Below, in pieces: positions 1-9,142 of a DNA stretch of 64,000 bases. The stretch covers positions 8,867-72,866 of the forward strand of contig CAYORT010000015.1 in the NCBI GenBank assembly GCA_964406465.1, written 5' to 3'. Under the pieces are notes generated by a model that was given only the letters and a program-made list of their open reading frames with translations, had not been told where the DNA came from and searched no databases. The stretch's first letter is position 1. Every line of letters begins with the position of its first letter. The position numbers and the translations under genes are program-made. The DNA is from JAHEZL01 sp964406465 (GTDB lineage: Bacteria > Bacteroidota > Bacteroidia > Flavobacteriales_C > GCA-002722245).

Positions 1-1
1 C

Positions 2-622
2 ATTCGTTCATCTAAACTGTACATACGCGAACCTTATTTTCATTTTTTTAAGCGCGCACTTAAAGCCAAATCGTTTTGTTATTTAGATGGCTATTGGCAA
101 AGTGAAAAATACTTTTCTTCTATAAGAGAAGTTTTGTTGAAAGACTTTACCTTGAAACATGAGCTCAATCCGTCGAGTGAAGAGATGCTGCAAAAAATTA
201 AGGCTTGCGAATCGGTGAGTGTTCATGTAAGAAAAACCGATTATATCAAAGGTTCTGTGAACAGCAAGATTTATGGTGAAATTACTGCACAATATTATTT
301 GCAGGCTATGAGCAAAGTGAAAGAAAAATATTCAAATGCTTCTTTCTTTGTTTTTTCTGATGATAGTGAATGGTTCAAAAAAAATATATCAACCGATTTG
401 CCTGTCACCTTTGTTGATTTCAATAGAGGCGACGATAGTTATCAAGATTTATATTTGATGTCACAATGTAAACACAACATCATCGCCAATAGTTCTTTTA
501 GTTGGTGGGGTGCATGGTTAAATACCAATGCACAAAAGATGGTGATTGCTCCTCAAAATTGGTTTCAAAAAGGAGCGCACGACGGCAAAGATTTAATTCC
601 TAAATCGTGGATCAAGCTATGA
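2..622 (+). CDS. GT11 alpha-1,2-fucosyltransferase-like protein, 5' end missing
   Basis: Transfers fucose (or a related deoxysugar) from GDP-sugar to a polysaccharide intermediate at the cytoplasmic side of the inner membrane, as is known for family GT11. The reading frame is open to the left edge of the window, so the N-terminus is missing. The visible part has the GT11 landmarks: YLDGYWQSEKYF near the edge, the donor-binding HVRKTDY, and SSFSWWGAWL near the C-terminus. It ends at TGA 620-622, overlapping the next gene's ATG at 619 (ATGA), so the two are probably translationally coupled. The family is clear. The exact linkage and acceptor cannot be told from sequence. Confidence 0.85.
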   Translation: MRSSKLYIREPYFHFFKRALKAKSFCYLDGYWQSEKYFSSIREVLLKDFTLKHELNPSSEEMLQKIKACESVSVHVRKTDYIKGSVNSKIYGEITAQYYLQAMSKVKEKYSNASFFVFSDDSEWFKKNISTDLPVTFVDFNRGDDSYQDLYLMSQCKHNIIANSSFSWWGAWLNTNAQKMVIAPQNWFQKGAHDGKDLIPKSWIKL

Positions 623-1650
623 GTACTAAAGTTTCGGTGATAATGCCAGTATACAACAGCGCTCTTTATGTTAAAGATGCGATGGAAAGTATTTTGGCGC
701 AAGATTACCGTGATTTTCAGTTTATCATTGTTAATGATGGTTCTAAAGATGAATCGGAAAACATCATTCTTTCTTTTAAAGACGAGAGAATCGAGTATGT
801 GAAGAACGAACAGAATATCGGACTCATTGCCACGCTCAACAAAGCATTGAAATTGGTGAAGGGGGAGTATATTGTGCGAATAGATGGTGATGATACGTGT
901 GCACCCAATAGAATTTCTACTCAGGTAAAGTTCATGGATGCACATCCAGAAGTGGGCGCTAGTGGTTCGTTTTATTACATGATGTTGGGAGATAAAAAAG
1001 CAGTGTGCGATTTTCCAACCAGCAATGAAGAAATTCAAACTTTTTTATTGTTCAATTGTCCGTTAGCCCACCCTTCATCCATCATTCGAAAATCGATTTT
1101 AGATCAACACAATATTCAGTATTCGTCGAATTATTTGAATTCGGAGGACTACGATTTTTGGTCGCAAATTTCACAAGTTTCTCAATTGGTTAATTTACCT
1201 CAGAAGCTTTTGAATTATAGAGTTCATGCCAATCAAATCACCGGTAATCCAAAGAATGCCGCCGATAGATTGAAAAGTGTAAGTGCCATAAGGGCGCGTC
1301 ATTTAAAGTGGTGGGGAGTTGATTTTTCTGAAGGAGAATTGTTTTTGCACAATGTGTTGAGCGATGGATTGAAAGCGCAATCGGTACAGCAGATACAAGA
1401 GACAGAGCAGTGGTTGCTAAAGTTGCTGAGGTCTTCTAAAGGTAAATCAGAATTGCACCAGCAGTACTTACAAAAGATTATCTTTGAACGATGGTTGCGC
1501 TTCTGCATTAATTTTTATGGCAGAAAAGGAATCAACTATTTCCTTCGCTCCACAATTTACAAAACTGTTAAACTTTCTTTCGCGAGAAAAAAAGAGTTGT
1601 ACAAAAACCTTTTTTACTCTTGGAGAAGAAAACAAATAAAAGGAAAATGA
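619..1650 (+). CDS. GT2 family glycosyltransferase
   Basis: A GT-A fold inverting glycosyltransferase acting in the cytoplasm on a lipid-linked glycan. The N-terminus VSVIMPVYNSALYVKDAMES is the typical GT2 opening, followed by IIVNDGSKDES (nucleotide binding) and a D-x-D-type IDGDDTC around residue 95 for metal-nucleotide sugar binding. The length, about 343 residues, is normal. I chose ATG 619 over an upstream in-frame GTG at 607, because the 619 ATG overlaps the previous stop and gives a conventional N-terminus. The 3' end overlaps the next ATG (1647). The sugar transferred is unknown. Confidence 0.88.
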   Translation: MSTKVSVIMPVYNSALYVKDAMESILAQDYRDFQFIIVNDGSKDESENIILSFKDERIEYVKNEQNIGLIATLNKALKLVKGEYIVRIDGDDTCAPNRISTQVKFMDAHPEVGASGSFYYMMLGDKKAVCDFPTSNEEIQTFLLFNCPLAHPSSIIRKSILDQHNIQYSSNYLNSEDYDFWSQISQVSQLVNLPQKLLNYRVHANQITGNPKNAADRLKSVSAIRARHLKWWGVDFSEGELFLHNVLSDGLKAQSVQQIQETEQWLLKLLRSSKGKSELHQQYLQKIIFERWLRFCINFYGRKGINYFLRSTIYKTVKLSFARKKELYKNLFYSWRRKQIKGK

Positions 1651-2717
1651 AGATTTGTTATTTCGGTGATGGTGGCAGTATTCACATCGTAAGATGGTGT
1701 GAACATTTTGTTGCATTGGGTCACGAGGTACATCTCATTACTTTTAAAAATGTGTCTATCGCTAATGTTCAGGTTCATTTTGTGGATACAGGAAGTATAG
1801 CACAGGCAGGAGGAAATTGGAAAGTTTTGCTGAAATTTCGTGAAGTGAAACGAATTTTGAAAAGAATAAAGCCTCATATTTTTCATGCGATGTACGCAAC
1901 AAGTTATGGCATTACCGGTGCATTGTGTAATTACCATCCATACGCCATTTCAACTTTAGGCACAGATGTGTTGATTAGTCCGCGCCAATCAAAAATTTAT
2001 AAATTCCTGCTTCGCTTTGCGTTTAAAAAAGCCGACTGGATTAACACTTTAGCGCCGCACATGAGCGATGCTGTAGCAGAGATAGGAGTAGATATGAGAA
2101 AGGTGGAGGTGGTTCCTTTTGGCATCAACATGAAGTTGTTTAACGCTCATGGAAGAGTGGAAAACACCAACAAATTTGTAGTGTCGAGCACTCGAAATTT
2201 CGAATTGATATACAACATTCCGCACATGCTCAAAGCCTTGGCTTTGGTTCAAGATAAAATTCCAAATTTAGAAATACGATTGGGTGGTGCAGGTTCTTTA
2301 CGCGCTGAACTAGAGCAATTGGTAGCCGATTTAAAAATCAGAAATGTGATCTTCACCGGAAAGATTTCTCAAATAGAATTGGTGAAGATGTTGCAAGAAT
2401 CAAATCTCTTCATTTCGGTGTCGTTAAGTGATGGCAATAATTTATCGTTGGTTGAAGCAATGTCTTGCGGAGCTTATTGCATTGGTACAGACATTCCTGC
2501 CAATCGTTTGTGGATTGATGACAACAAAAACGGAATGTTAGTGAAGATTGATGATGTGCAAGGATTGGCCGACAAAATTTTATTAGCCTACCAAAAGTAC
2601 AATGAATTACAAGCAGAAGGTAGAATGCTGAGTGCTCAAAAAATAAATGAATTGGGAAATTGGGAGGTGAATATGAAGAGGGTGGAAGAAAAGTATAAAG
2701 AATTGCAAAAAAGATGA
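1647..2717 (+). CDS. GT4 family glycosyltransferase
   Basis: A GT-B fold retaining glycosyltransferase of about 356 residues. MKICYFGDGGSIHIVRW opens the N-terminal Rossmann domain. The C-terminal half has IFTGKISQIELVKMLQES and the donor-binding region SLSDGNNLSLVEAMSCGAY, the GT4 E-x7-E-like site. The start is ATG 1647, overlapping the stop of the GT2 gene; a TTG 27 bases upstream also fits but would add a Lys-rich tail without family support. It ends in an ATGA overlap with the next gene. It presumably adds one residue to the repeat unit of this polysaccharide. The substrate is not predictable. Confidence 0.87.
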   Translation: MKICYFGDGGSIHIVRWCEHFVALGHEVHLITFKNVSIANVQVHFVDTGSIAQAGGNWKVLLKFREVKRILKRIKPHIFHAMYATSYGITGALCNYHPYAISTLGTDVLISPRQSKIYKFLLRFAFKKADWINTLAPHMSDAVAEIGVDMRKVEVVPFGINMKLFNAHGRVENTNKFVVSSTRNFELIYNIPHMLKALALVQDKIPNLEIRLGGAGSLRAELEQLVADLKIRNVIFTGKISQIELVKMLQESNLFISVSLSDGNNLSLVEAMSCGAYCIGTDIPANRLWIDDNKNGMLVKIDDVQGLADKILLAYQKYNELQAEGRMLSAQKINELGNWEVNMKRVEEKYKELQKR

Positions 2718-3961
2718 GTTGGCAAAAAATAAAATATCAGCTTTTCTTGTATGTAAGCGCAACTGCTTTTTTCTTCTTGTCGTGGAATGGAACTATTCCT
2801 TCATTTATTTCTGATCCATTATCTCGTTTTCATTTTTCGGCTCTAACCATAACATTGGGTTTCATCTTATGTTTTTTTCAAGAGGGATATCAACCTTGGC
2901 GTCCTTTTAAAAATTGGCTGTCGCTATCTGTTTTATTGTTTTATGCGCTTTACGGAGTTTCGGTTCGGTTTAGTGATAATACGAGTGGCGCATTAAAGGC
3001 TTTAGAGTATAAGCTCAGTTTTTTAATGGTTACTTATACTTATTTTTCAAATCCGCTTTTCTTTAGAGTGAACAAAGCTTTTCTTTTGAAAAGTTTCTCA
3101 TTGGGCGTAATTGTTATTTTGTTTATTCTCGATATTCATGCCTTTTCAATTTATCTGCAATTAGATCGCTGGCCTGTGTATATTGAATATACAACAGCTT
3201 TGCATCCTACTTATCTAGGGTTGTGCGCTTTCTTTTTAGTGGTTTTGTGCATGAAAAAACTTAAAGATTATTCATTTAAGATACATAAGAAGTCGGTGGC
3301 TATTGCCATTATAGCTGTGATGATGATAGTGCACATTTTAATTGTACAAAGTCGTTCAACGCTTTTGTGTTTGGCTTTTGCATTTTTGGTTTATGTGTAT
3401 CATTTTTTCTTTCAGCAAAGAAAAGTATTGTATGTGGTGGTGGCAGCTTCACTTGCGCTAATAGTTTTTTTTAGTAAAGACTATTTGCTAGGTGGTCGCT
3501 TGAATGAAGCGGTGGATACTGCTTTAGAGAGTAAGGTGAACAGCGATGAGTCGGGAACAAACTTTAGAATGAGCATTATAAAAAACTACCCAGAAATATT
3601 GGATGGAATTTGGCTCACGGGGGTTGGTAAAGGAGATGCGCAAGCCCATTTAAATGCTTTTTATCATGAGAAAGGATGGCTGGTAGCAGAGAAAAGTAGT
3701 TACAATGCACACAATCAATTTGTGCAGGTGTTGATTGAATTCGGAGTAATTGGCTTGCTGCTTTTTTGCATCATCTTCTTCTTGCCTTATTTCTTATATC
3801 ACGGTTTTTATTTCAAGATTATGTTGATGGGTTTTACCATTAGCATGTTGTTTGAATCTTTGCTTGAGAGACAGGCCGGAATATTTCTTTTCATTTTTAT
3901 TTATTGCCTTTTTAACTCTGCTGTTGAAAATGTAAAAAATGCTAAACTTGCAGCAAGATGA
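2714..3961 (+). CDS. O-antigen ligase / Wzy polymerase-like membrane protein
   Basis: A 415-residue polytopic inner-membrane protein with about ten hydrophobic segments. A large periplasmic loop lies around residues 260-340 (GGRLNEAVDTALESKVNSDE through YHEKGWLVAEKSSYNAHNQF). The loop carries the H-N-x-F/Y-type motif AHNQFVQVLIEFGVIGLLLF that marks the O-antigen ligase/Wzy superfamily. These proteins polymerise repeat units or transfer polysaccharide to lipid A or protein. Ligase and polymerase cannot be told apart by sequence alone; the position among glycosyltransferases favours a polymerase. It overlaps both neighbours by four bases. Confidence 0.8.
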   Translation: MSWQKIKYQLFLYVSATAFFFLSWNGTIPSFISDPLSRFHFSALTITLGFILCFFQEGYQPWRPFKNWLSLSVLLFYALYGVSVRFSDNTSGALKALEYKLSFLMVTYTYFSNPLFFRVNKAFLLKSFSLGVIVILFILDIHAFSIYLQLDRWPVYIEYTTALHPTYLGLCAFFLVVLCMKKLKDYSFKIHKKSVAIAIIAVMMIVHILIVQSRSTLLCLAFAFLVYVYHFFFQQRKVLYVVVAASLALIVFFSKDYLLGGRLNEAVDTALESKVNSDESGTNFRMSIIKNYPEILDGIWLTGVGKGDAQAHLNAFYHEKGWLVAEKSSYNAHNQFVQVLIEFGVIGLLLFCIIFFLPYFLYHGFYFKIMLMGFTISMLFESLLERQAGIFLFIFIYCLFNSAVENVKNAKLAAR

Positions 3962-5184
3962 AAATGTTAATGCTAACTCAGTATTTTCCACCTGAGGTGG
4001 GCGCTCCTCAAAACAGGTTGTTTGAGAATGCTGTGCGTTGGCAAAAAATGGGGTTGGAAATTGATGTGTTAACCGCTATGCCCAATTATCCTAAGATGGA
4101 AATTCATGAGGCATACAAAGGTAAGTGGTTTAGTAAAGAGCACATGGACGGACTCACGGTTTTTAGAGCTTGGATTTTTGTGAGTAAAAGCAAGTCGATT
4201 GTTTTTCGACTGCTCAACTATTTCTCTTTCGTTTTTAGCTCCATGTTTGTGGCTCTCTTTAAATTGAAAAAATACGATGTCGTTTTTGTGGAATCACCTC
4301 CTTTGTTTTTAGGTATCTCTGCCCGATTTATATGCAGAATTAAAGGAGCAAAAATGATTTTTAATGTAAGTGACCTATGGCCCGAAAGTGCCGAGAAATT
4401 AGGCTTGGTGACCAATAAAACTTTTTTGAAGATGGCCACCATTTTAGAAGAGCATTTGTACAAAAAGTCGATGATTATTACCGGACAAACACAAGGTATC
4501 GTAAAAGATATTCAAACGCGTTTTCCAAAGAAGAAGGTGTATTGGTTGCCCAACGGAGTGAATCTCGATTTGTATGATCCAGAAAGAAAATATGGCAATT
4601 GGAAACAAAATAACGGATTCAAAGAAAGTGATGTTTTGTTTGTGTATGCTGGTATTATCGGACATGCTCAAGGTTTAGAAGTAATTTTAAAAGCTGCTCA
4701 TCTGCTAAAGGAATACAGCAATGCTCATTTCATTTTGGTAGGAAGCGGTCCGGAAAAAGAAATGCTTCAACAATTAAAATCAACATTGAATTTAACTAAT
4801 GTTCATTTTTTTGATGCTGTGTCGAAAGCAGAAATGCCAGCCATCATAGAATCGTGCGTTATGACTATTGTTCCTTTGAAAAAACTCGATTTGTTTAAGG
4901 GTGCCATTCCCTCAAAGATATTTGAAAATCTAAGTATGAAGGTTCCTGTGATATTAGGAGTAGATGGAGAAGCGCGTGACTTATTTGTGGAAGACGGCAA
5001 ATGCGCTTTGTATTTTGAACCCGAAAATGAAGCAGCCTTAGCAAAAGTTATTGTTGATGTTCTAGAAAAAAGAGTCGACCTTCACCTCATGAAAGAAAAT
5101 GCTCGCCAATACGTAGGTGAAAAATTCGATAGAGATAAAATAGCATTGAAGTTTTATGAATTTTTAAATTCAAATAGTAAATGA
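3958..5184 (+). CDS. WbuB-like GT4 glycosyltransferase
   Basis: A GT-B glycosyltransferase of 408 residues resembling the WbuB group, which transfers amino-deoxyhexoses such as L-FucNAc or QuiNAc in O-antigen synthesis. Diagnostic pieces are the N-terminal MLTQYFPPEVGAPQNRL, the PNYPKMEIHEAYKGKWF block, FNVSDLWPESAEKLG, and the C-terminal AIPSKIFENLSMKVPVI donor-binding region. Start and stop both overlap neighbours (ATGA), placing it in one operon with wecB immediately downstream. WbuB-type genes next to wecB-type epimerases are a known O-antigen arrangement, so an amino-sugar donor is likely. That is inference. Confidence 0.83.
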   Translation: MKMLMLTQYFPPEVGAPQNRLFENAVRWQKMGLEIDVLTAMPNYPKMEIHEAYKGKWFSKEHMDGLTVFRAWIFVSKSKSIVFRLLNYFSFVFSSMFVALFKLKKYDVVFVESPPLFLGISARFICRIKGAKMIFNVSDLWPESAEKLGLVTNKTFLKMATILEEHLYKKSMIITGQTQGIVKDIQTRFPKKKVYWLPNGVNLDLYDPERKYGNWKQNNGFKESDVLFVYAGIIGHAQGLEVILKAAHLLKEYSNAHFILVGSGPEKEMLQQLKSTLNLTNVHFFDAVSKAEMPAIIESCVMTIVPLKKLDLFKGAIPSKIFENLSMKVPVILGVDGEARDLFVEDGKCALYFEPENEAALAKVIVDVLEKRVDLHLMKENARQYVGEKFDRDKIALKFYEFLNSNSK

Positions 5185-6251
5185 AAGTATTAACCATCAT
5201 CGGCGCTCGTCCTCAATTCGTTAAAGCCGCTGTGCTAAGCAGAGTTTTTGCTAGCATGAGTGGAGTGGAGGAATTGTTGGTGCATACCGGCCAACATTTC
5301 GACGATAAGATGTCGCAAATATTTTTCGATGAGATGGAGATTCCTACTCCTCATTACAATTTAGAGATCAATAGTTTGGGGCATGGTGCAATGACCGGCC
5401 GAATGTTAGAGGGAATTGAAAGTTTAATTATCAAAGAAAAACCCAATTGGGTTTTGGTGTATGGCGATACCAATTCCACTTTGGCGGGTGCCCTTGCCGC
5501 TAAAAAGATTCACGTTAAAGTAGCGCATGTGGAAGCTGGTTTGAGAAGTTTCAATATGCAAATGCCAGAGGAAATAAATAGAATTTTAACCGATAGGATA
5601 AGTGATGTTCTTTATGCTCCCACGCAAACTGCGGTAGACAATTTGAAGAAAGAGGGTTTTGATAATTTTCCTTCAAAAATTGTTTTGTCGGGAGATGTGA
5701 TGCAAGATGCCGCTCTATTCTATGCGCAAAAAGCCGAAGAGAAATCAACCTTAGATAAAAACTTGTTGAAGGGTGATTTTGTATTGTCAACCATACATCG
5801 TCAGGAAAACACCGACAACCCCGAGAATTTAAAAGCCATAGTAAATGCGCTCAATAAAATTCACGAAAGTAGAAGGGTTGTATTACCTATTCATCCACGA
5901 ACTAGAAAGATTATTGAGCAGCAAGGTTTAGTGCTTAAAGTAGATGTTTTAGATCCAGTAGGGTATTTCGATATGATTCAATTACTGAAGAATTGTTCTT
6001 TGGTGATGACCGATTCGGGAGGTTTGCAAAAAGAGGCTTTCTTCTTCAAAAAACATTGTGTTACGTTGCGAGAACAAACTGAGTGGGTAGAGTTGGTGCA
6101 GGGCGGATTTAACATATTATCGGGCGCTAATGAACAAGTGATTGTCGATGCTTTTACAAAAATGTGTAGCGCAAAAAGTAATTTCGATGTTAATTTGTAT
6201 GGCAATGGCAATGCAGGTAAAACCATAGCAGAGCATTTATTAAAAAACTAA
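5181..6251 (+). CDS. wecB: UDP-N-acetylglucosamine 2-epimerase (non-hydrolysing)
   Basis: Interconverts UDP-GlcNAc and UDP-ManNAc (or a related UDP-HexNAc) in the cytoplasm to supply surface polysaccharide synthesis. At 356 residues it has normal length. The N-terminus GARPQFVKAA, the VYGDTNSTLAGALAAKK block, the catalytic-region VAHVEAGLRSFNMQMPEEIN and the C-terminal TDSGGLQKEAFFFKKHCVTLR are all characteristic of WecB. The start ATG overlaps the preceding stop. Related 2-epimerases such as those making L-FucNAc donors share these motifs, so the precise substrate may differ. An aminotransferase follows after two bases. Confidence 0.9.
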   Translation: MKVLTIIGARPQFVKAAVLSRVFASMSGVEELLVHTGQHFDDKMSQIFFDEMEIPTPHYNLEINSLGHGAMTGRMLEGIESLIIKEKPNWVLVYGDTNSTLAGALAAKKIHVKVAHVEAGLRSFNMQMPEEINRILTDRISDVLYAPTQTAVDNLKKEGFDNFPSKIVLSGDVMQDAALFYAQKAEEKSTLDKNLLKGDFVLSTIHRQENTDNPENLKAIVNALNKIHESRRVVLPIHPRTRKIIEQQGLVLKVDVLDPVGYFDMIQLLKNCSLVMTDSGGLQKEAFFFKKHCVTLREQTEWVELVQGGFNILSGANEQVIVDAFTKMCSAKSNFDVNLYGNGNAGKTIAEHLLKN

Positions 6252-6253
6252 TT

Positions 6254-7468
6254 ATGATTCCTTTTTCGCCGCCTAGAATAGATAAAAAGACCACCGATGC
6301 GGTGACCGAAGTTTTGCTTTCGGGGTGGATAACTAGCGGTCCGAAAACCAAAGAATTCGAAAATAAATTAAGCGACTACAGCGGCAATGCTGCAACATTG
6401 TGTTTAAACTCGGCAACGGCAGGATTGGAATTGGTGTTGCGTTGGTTTGGCGTTGGACCAGGCGATGAGGTGATAGTGCCAGCCTATACCTATTGCGCAA
6501 CTGCCAATGTGGTGGTGCATTGCGGTGCTACTCCCGTGATGGTTGATGTGAACGAAAGTGATTTCACCATCAATGTAAAAAATATAGAGGCTGCCATCAC
6601 ATCTAAAACGAAGGTGATTATACCTGTAGATTTTGCTGGCTTACCTTGCGATTACGATGAAATAAACAATCTTGTAAAAAAATCTACCATTGTGGCTAAG
6701 TTCCATACCAATAGCGCAGAACAAAAGCAATTGGGTAGAATACTAGTGTTGAGCGATTCGGCCCATTCTTTTGGTGCGCAATATTATGGCACTAAGGCAG
6801 GAACTCTTACAGATGTCTCTGTTTTTTCTTTTCATGCGGTGAAGAATTTAACTACCGCAGAAGGTGGGGCTGTAGCTTTGAATTTACCTAAACCTTTCGA
6901 TAATAAAGCTATTTACGAGAAGTTGCGCGTGCTGTCGTTGCACGGTCAAAGTAAGGATGCCCTAAGTAAATCTAAGGTAGGTGGATGGGAATACGATGTT
7001 TTGGATGCCGGATTTAAATGCAACATGACAGATATTCAGGCTGCCATTGGCTTGGTAGAATTAGAGCGTTACGACAGTGAAAATTTGCCTGCCAGAAAAC
7101 GAATATTTGATGCTTATTCCACTGAATTATCTAAATATAAATGGGCTCAATTATCTCCTTATTTCAATGATACAAAAGTGTCTTCCTTTCATTTGTTTCC
7201 ATTAAGAATTAAGGGAGCGAGCTTGGCTCAACGCAATGAAATTATTGAAGAGATAAGCAAAAAAGAAGTGGCCGTAAACGTGCATTTTAAGCCATTGCCT
7301 TTGCTTACTTTTTATAAGAATAAAGGCTACAAAATGGAAGATTATCCGGTGGCTTACGACAATTATGCGCGAGAAATTTCATTGCCTGTTTATTTCGGTT
7401 TGAGTGATGAAAATGTGCAAACAGTGCTTGGTGTTGTGATTACAGCTGTGGAAAAAGTGATGGGGTAA
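6254..7468 (+). CDS. DegT/DnrJ/EryC1/StrS-type PLP aminotransferase
   Basis: A pyridoxal-phosphate enzyme of 404 residues that aminates keto-sugar nucleotides to make UDP-amino sugars. It has the family N-terminus IPFSPPRIDKKTTDAVTEVL, followed by LNSATAGLELVLRWFGVGPG and the Schiff-base lysine region SVFSFHAVKNLTTAEGG (Lys about residue 200). Around residues 130-165 there is an insertion (KKSTIVAKFHTNSAEQKQ) compared with shorter family members. Near WecB and a sugar-phosphate transferase it probably builds the amino sugar that starts or decorates the repeat unit. The exact product (for example bacillosamine-type or FucNAc4N-type) is unknown. Confidence 0.85.
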   Translation: MIPFSPPRIDKKTTDAVTEVLLSGWITSGPKTKEFENKLSDYSGNAATLCLNSATAGLELVLRWFGVGPGDEVIVPAYTYCATANVVVHCGATPVMVDVNESDFTINVKNIEAAITSKTKVIIPVDFAGLPCDYDEINNLVKKSTIVAKFHTNSAEQKQLGRILVLSDSAHSFGAQYYGTKAGTLTDVSVFSFHAVKNLTTAEGGAVALNLPKPFDNKAIYEKLRVLSLHGQSKDALSKSKVGGWEYDVLDAGFKCNMTDIQAAIGLVELERYDSENLPARKRIFDAYSTELSKYKWAQLSPYFNDTKVSSFHLFPLRIKGASLAQRNEIIEEISKKEVAVNVHFKPLPLLTFYKNKGYKMEDYPVAYDNYAREISLPVYFGLSDENVQTVLGVVITAVEKVMG

Positions 7469-7489
7469 TACTTTCATGTGATGGGGCTG

Positions 7490-7638
7490 TAATCTAACTT
7501 CTCCCTTTTTTAAAGGGAGAGTGGGTAAAGGCTTGAAGCGTAAAGGCAAGAGGGATTTCATTCGCATACTTAAAATCCCTCTTACCACTACACAGGCAAT
7601 TTCGCACTCTCCCTTTAAAAAAGGGAGAAGTTAGATTA
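7490..7638. repeat. Palindromic intergenic repeat, CTTCTCCC family, copy 1
   Basis: A 149-base imperfect palindrome between the aminotransferase and sugar transferase genes. Its ends, TAATCTAACTTCTCCC and GGGAGAAGTTAGATTA, are exact inverted repeats. Nested inside are AGAGGGATTT and AAATCCCTCTT arms and a small TTTAAA-centred hairpin at each end. Related copies lie at 44331-44692 and 62765-62920, with a shorter relative inside the tandem array at 40669-41350. No open reading frame is present. It looks like a non-autonomous, MITE-like element. Confidence 0.8.
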
Positions 7639-7676
7639 GTGAATCGATGTTTAAAAATTAGTGCAAATAAAAAATA

Positions 7677-8267
7677 ATGAAACGCTTATTCGATATCATT
7701 TTTTCGGCAACAGCACTTCTTCTATTTTCTCCTTTTTTCATTCTTATTTGTTTGCTTATTGTTTTATCGAGCAAGGGCGGTATATTTTTTCGCCAAGTTA
7801 GAGTGGGGAAAGACAATCGTGATTTCAAGATTTTTAAGTTTAGAACGATGAAGCCCGACTCTGAAAAAATGGGACAACTTACTGTGGGGGCAAAAGACAA
7901 TAGAATTACCAAGATTGGCTATTATCTTAGAAAATTCAAGATGGATGAAGTGCCGCAATTGATTAATGTTTTGATAGGAGATATGAGTGTGGTGGGACCC
8001 CGACCAGAAGTGCGCAAATACGTTAACATGTACAATGAGGAGCAAATGAAGGTGTTGAGCGTTCGTCCGGGAATGACCGATTTTGCTTCCCTAAAATATT
8101 TCAATGAAAATGAAGTGCTTGGAAAATCAACAAATCCAGAGAAAACCTATATAGAAGAGGTGATGCCCGAGAAACTGCGTATCAACTTGGAGTACATCAG
8201 TAATCCAACCTTAACTACTGATTTTAAAGTCATAGCGAAAACAATTTTTAGAATATTTGGAATCTAA
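7677..8267 (+). CDS. Initiating sugar-phosphate transferase (polyprenyl phosphate, PglC/WcaJ C-terminal type)
   Basis: Transfers a sugar-1-phosphate from a UDP-sugar to undecaprenyl phosphate, the first step of repeat-unit assembly at the inner membrane. At 196 residues it is the small monotopic form. It has the N-terminal MKRLFDIIFSATALLLFSPF re-entrant hydrophobic helix, FRQVRVGKDNRDFKIFKFRT, then KFKMDEVPQLINVLIGDMSV and VGPRPEVRKYV, which include the catalytic D-E pair of this superfamily. It lies after a repeat element, yet in the same direction as the polysaccharide operon it presumably serves. Confidence 0.9.
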   Translation: MKRLFDIIFSATALLLFSPFFILICLLIVLSSKGGIFFRQVRVGKDNRDFKIFKFRTMKPDSEKMGQLTVGAKDNRITKIGYYLRKFKMDEVPQLINVLIGDMSVVGPRPEVRKYVNMYNEEQMKVLSVRPGMTDFASLKYFNENEVLGKSTNPEKTYIEEVMPEKLRINLEYISNPTLTTDFKVIAKTIFRIFGI

Positions 8268-8285
8268 ATTCCCTACCTTTGTGTC

Positions 8286-9101
8286 ATGCAAGCAGAAGAA
8301 AAAGAGAAATTAGATTTATTGAAGCGCCTACAGGGTTCGGTGTGGGCCGCTGTGAAAGACTTTCAAATGATTGAGAAGGGTGATAAGGTGATGGTTTGCC
8401 TTTCGGGTGGTAAAGACAGTTATACCATGCTCGATATGTTGATGAAGATGCAGAAGTCGGCTACCATGGATTTTGAGATCATTGCTGTTAATTTAGATCA
8501 AAAACAGCCAGGATTTCCAGAGCAGATTTTACCAGAATATTTAACCAAGGTGGGGGTTCCGTTTAGAATTGTAGAAAGAGATACCTATAGCATTGTAAAA
8601 GAAAAAATTCCGGAAGGAAAAACCATGTGTAGCCTTTGTTCGCGCATGAGAAGAGGTACATTGTATGGTGTTGCTGAGGAGATGGGAGTAACTAAAATTG
8701 CCTTAGGTCATCATCGTGAAGATATTATTGAAACCATGTTTTTAAATCTTTTCTTCAATGGAAAGATGGAGGCCATGCCTGCCAAATACAAAACCGATGA
8801 TGGTAAACACATTGTTATTCGTCCGCTAGCCTACTGCAAAGAAGCCGATATAGAGGTATATGCCGAAGATCAAAAGTTTCCTATCATTCCATGTAATTTA
8901 TGTGGTTCTCAAGATGGATTGCAAAGAGTGATGGTGAAGAAAATGTTGAATCAATGGGATAAAGAATTTCCCGGAAGAGTAGAATCTATCTATAATGCCA
9001 TGAAAAATATTCATCCATCGCATATGTTGGATAGAAATATTTTTGATTTTCATTCATTAGTTAGCGAACAAATGAGAAATAATTTAAAGTCTAAGGTTTA
9101 A
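8286..9101 (+). CDS. ttcA: tRNA 2-thiocytidine(32) synthetase TtcA
   Basis: Thiolates cytidine 32 in the anticodon loop of certain tRNAs, using ATP and an iron-sulfur cluster. The 271-residue protein shows the PP-loop SGGKDSYTMLDML near residue 40 and the two cysteine motifs typical of TtcA: CSLCSRMRRG at about residue 115 and PCNLCGSQDGLQR at about residue 205. The length is slightly short of the enterobacterial enzyme but normal for Bacteroidota. A TAnnTTTG box (TACCTTTG, 8274-8281) lies just before the ATG, without a well-spaced upstream element. If used, it would give an almost leaderless transcript. Confidence 0.88.
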   Translation: MQAEEKEKLDLLKRLQGSVWAAVKDFQMIEKGDKVMVCLSGGKDSYTMLDMLMKMQKSATMDFEIIAVNLDQKQPGFPEQILPEYLTKVGVPFRIVERDTYSIVKEKIPEGKTMCSLCSRMRRGTLYGVAEEMGVTKIALGHHREDIIETMFLNLFFNGKMEAMPAKYKTDDGKHIVIRPLAYCKEADIEVYAEDQKFPIIPCNLCGSQDGLQRVMVKKMLNQWDKEFPGRVESIYNAMKNIHPSHMLDRNIFDFHSLVSEQMRNNLKSKV

Positions 9102-9142
9102 AGTCTAAAATTTTATACCTTAAACTTTAAATATTAGACTCC

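Noticed and set aside
9084..9142. TTTAAAGTCTAAAG-type simple repeat before acetoacetyl-CoA synthetase as a regulatory site
   Set aside because: Similar simple words appear at 53645 and 62520 without shared function; low complexity is the simpler explanation.
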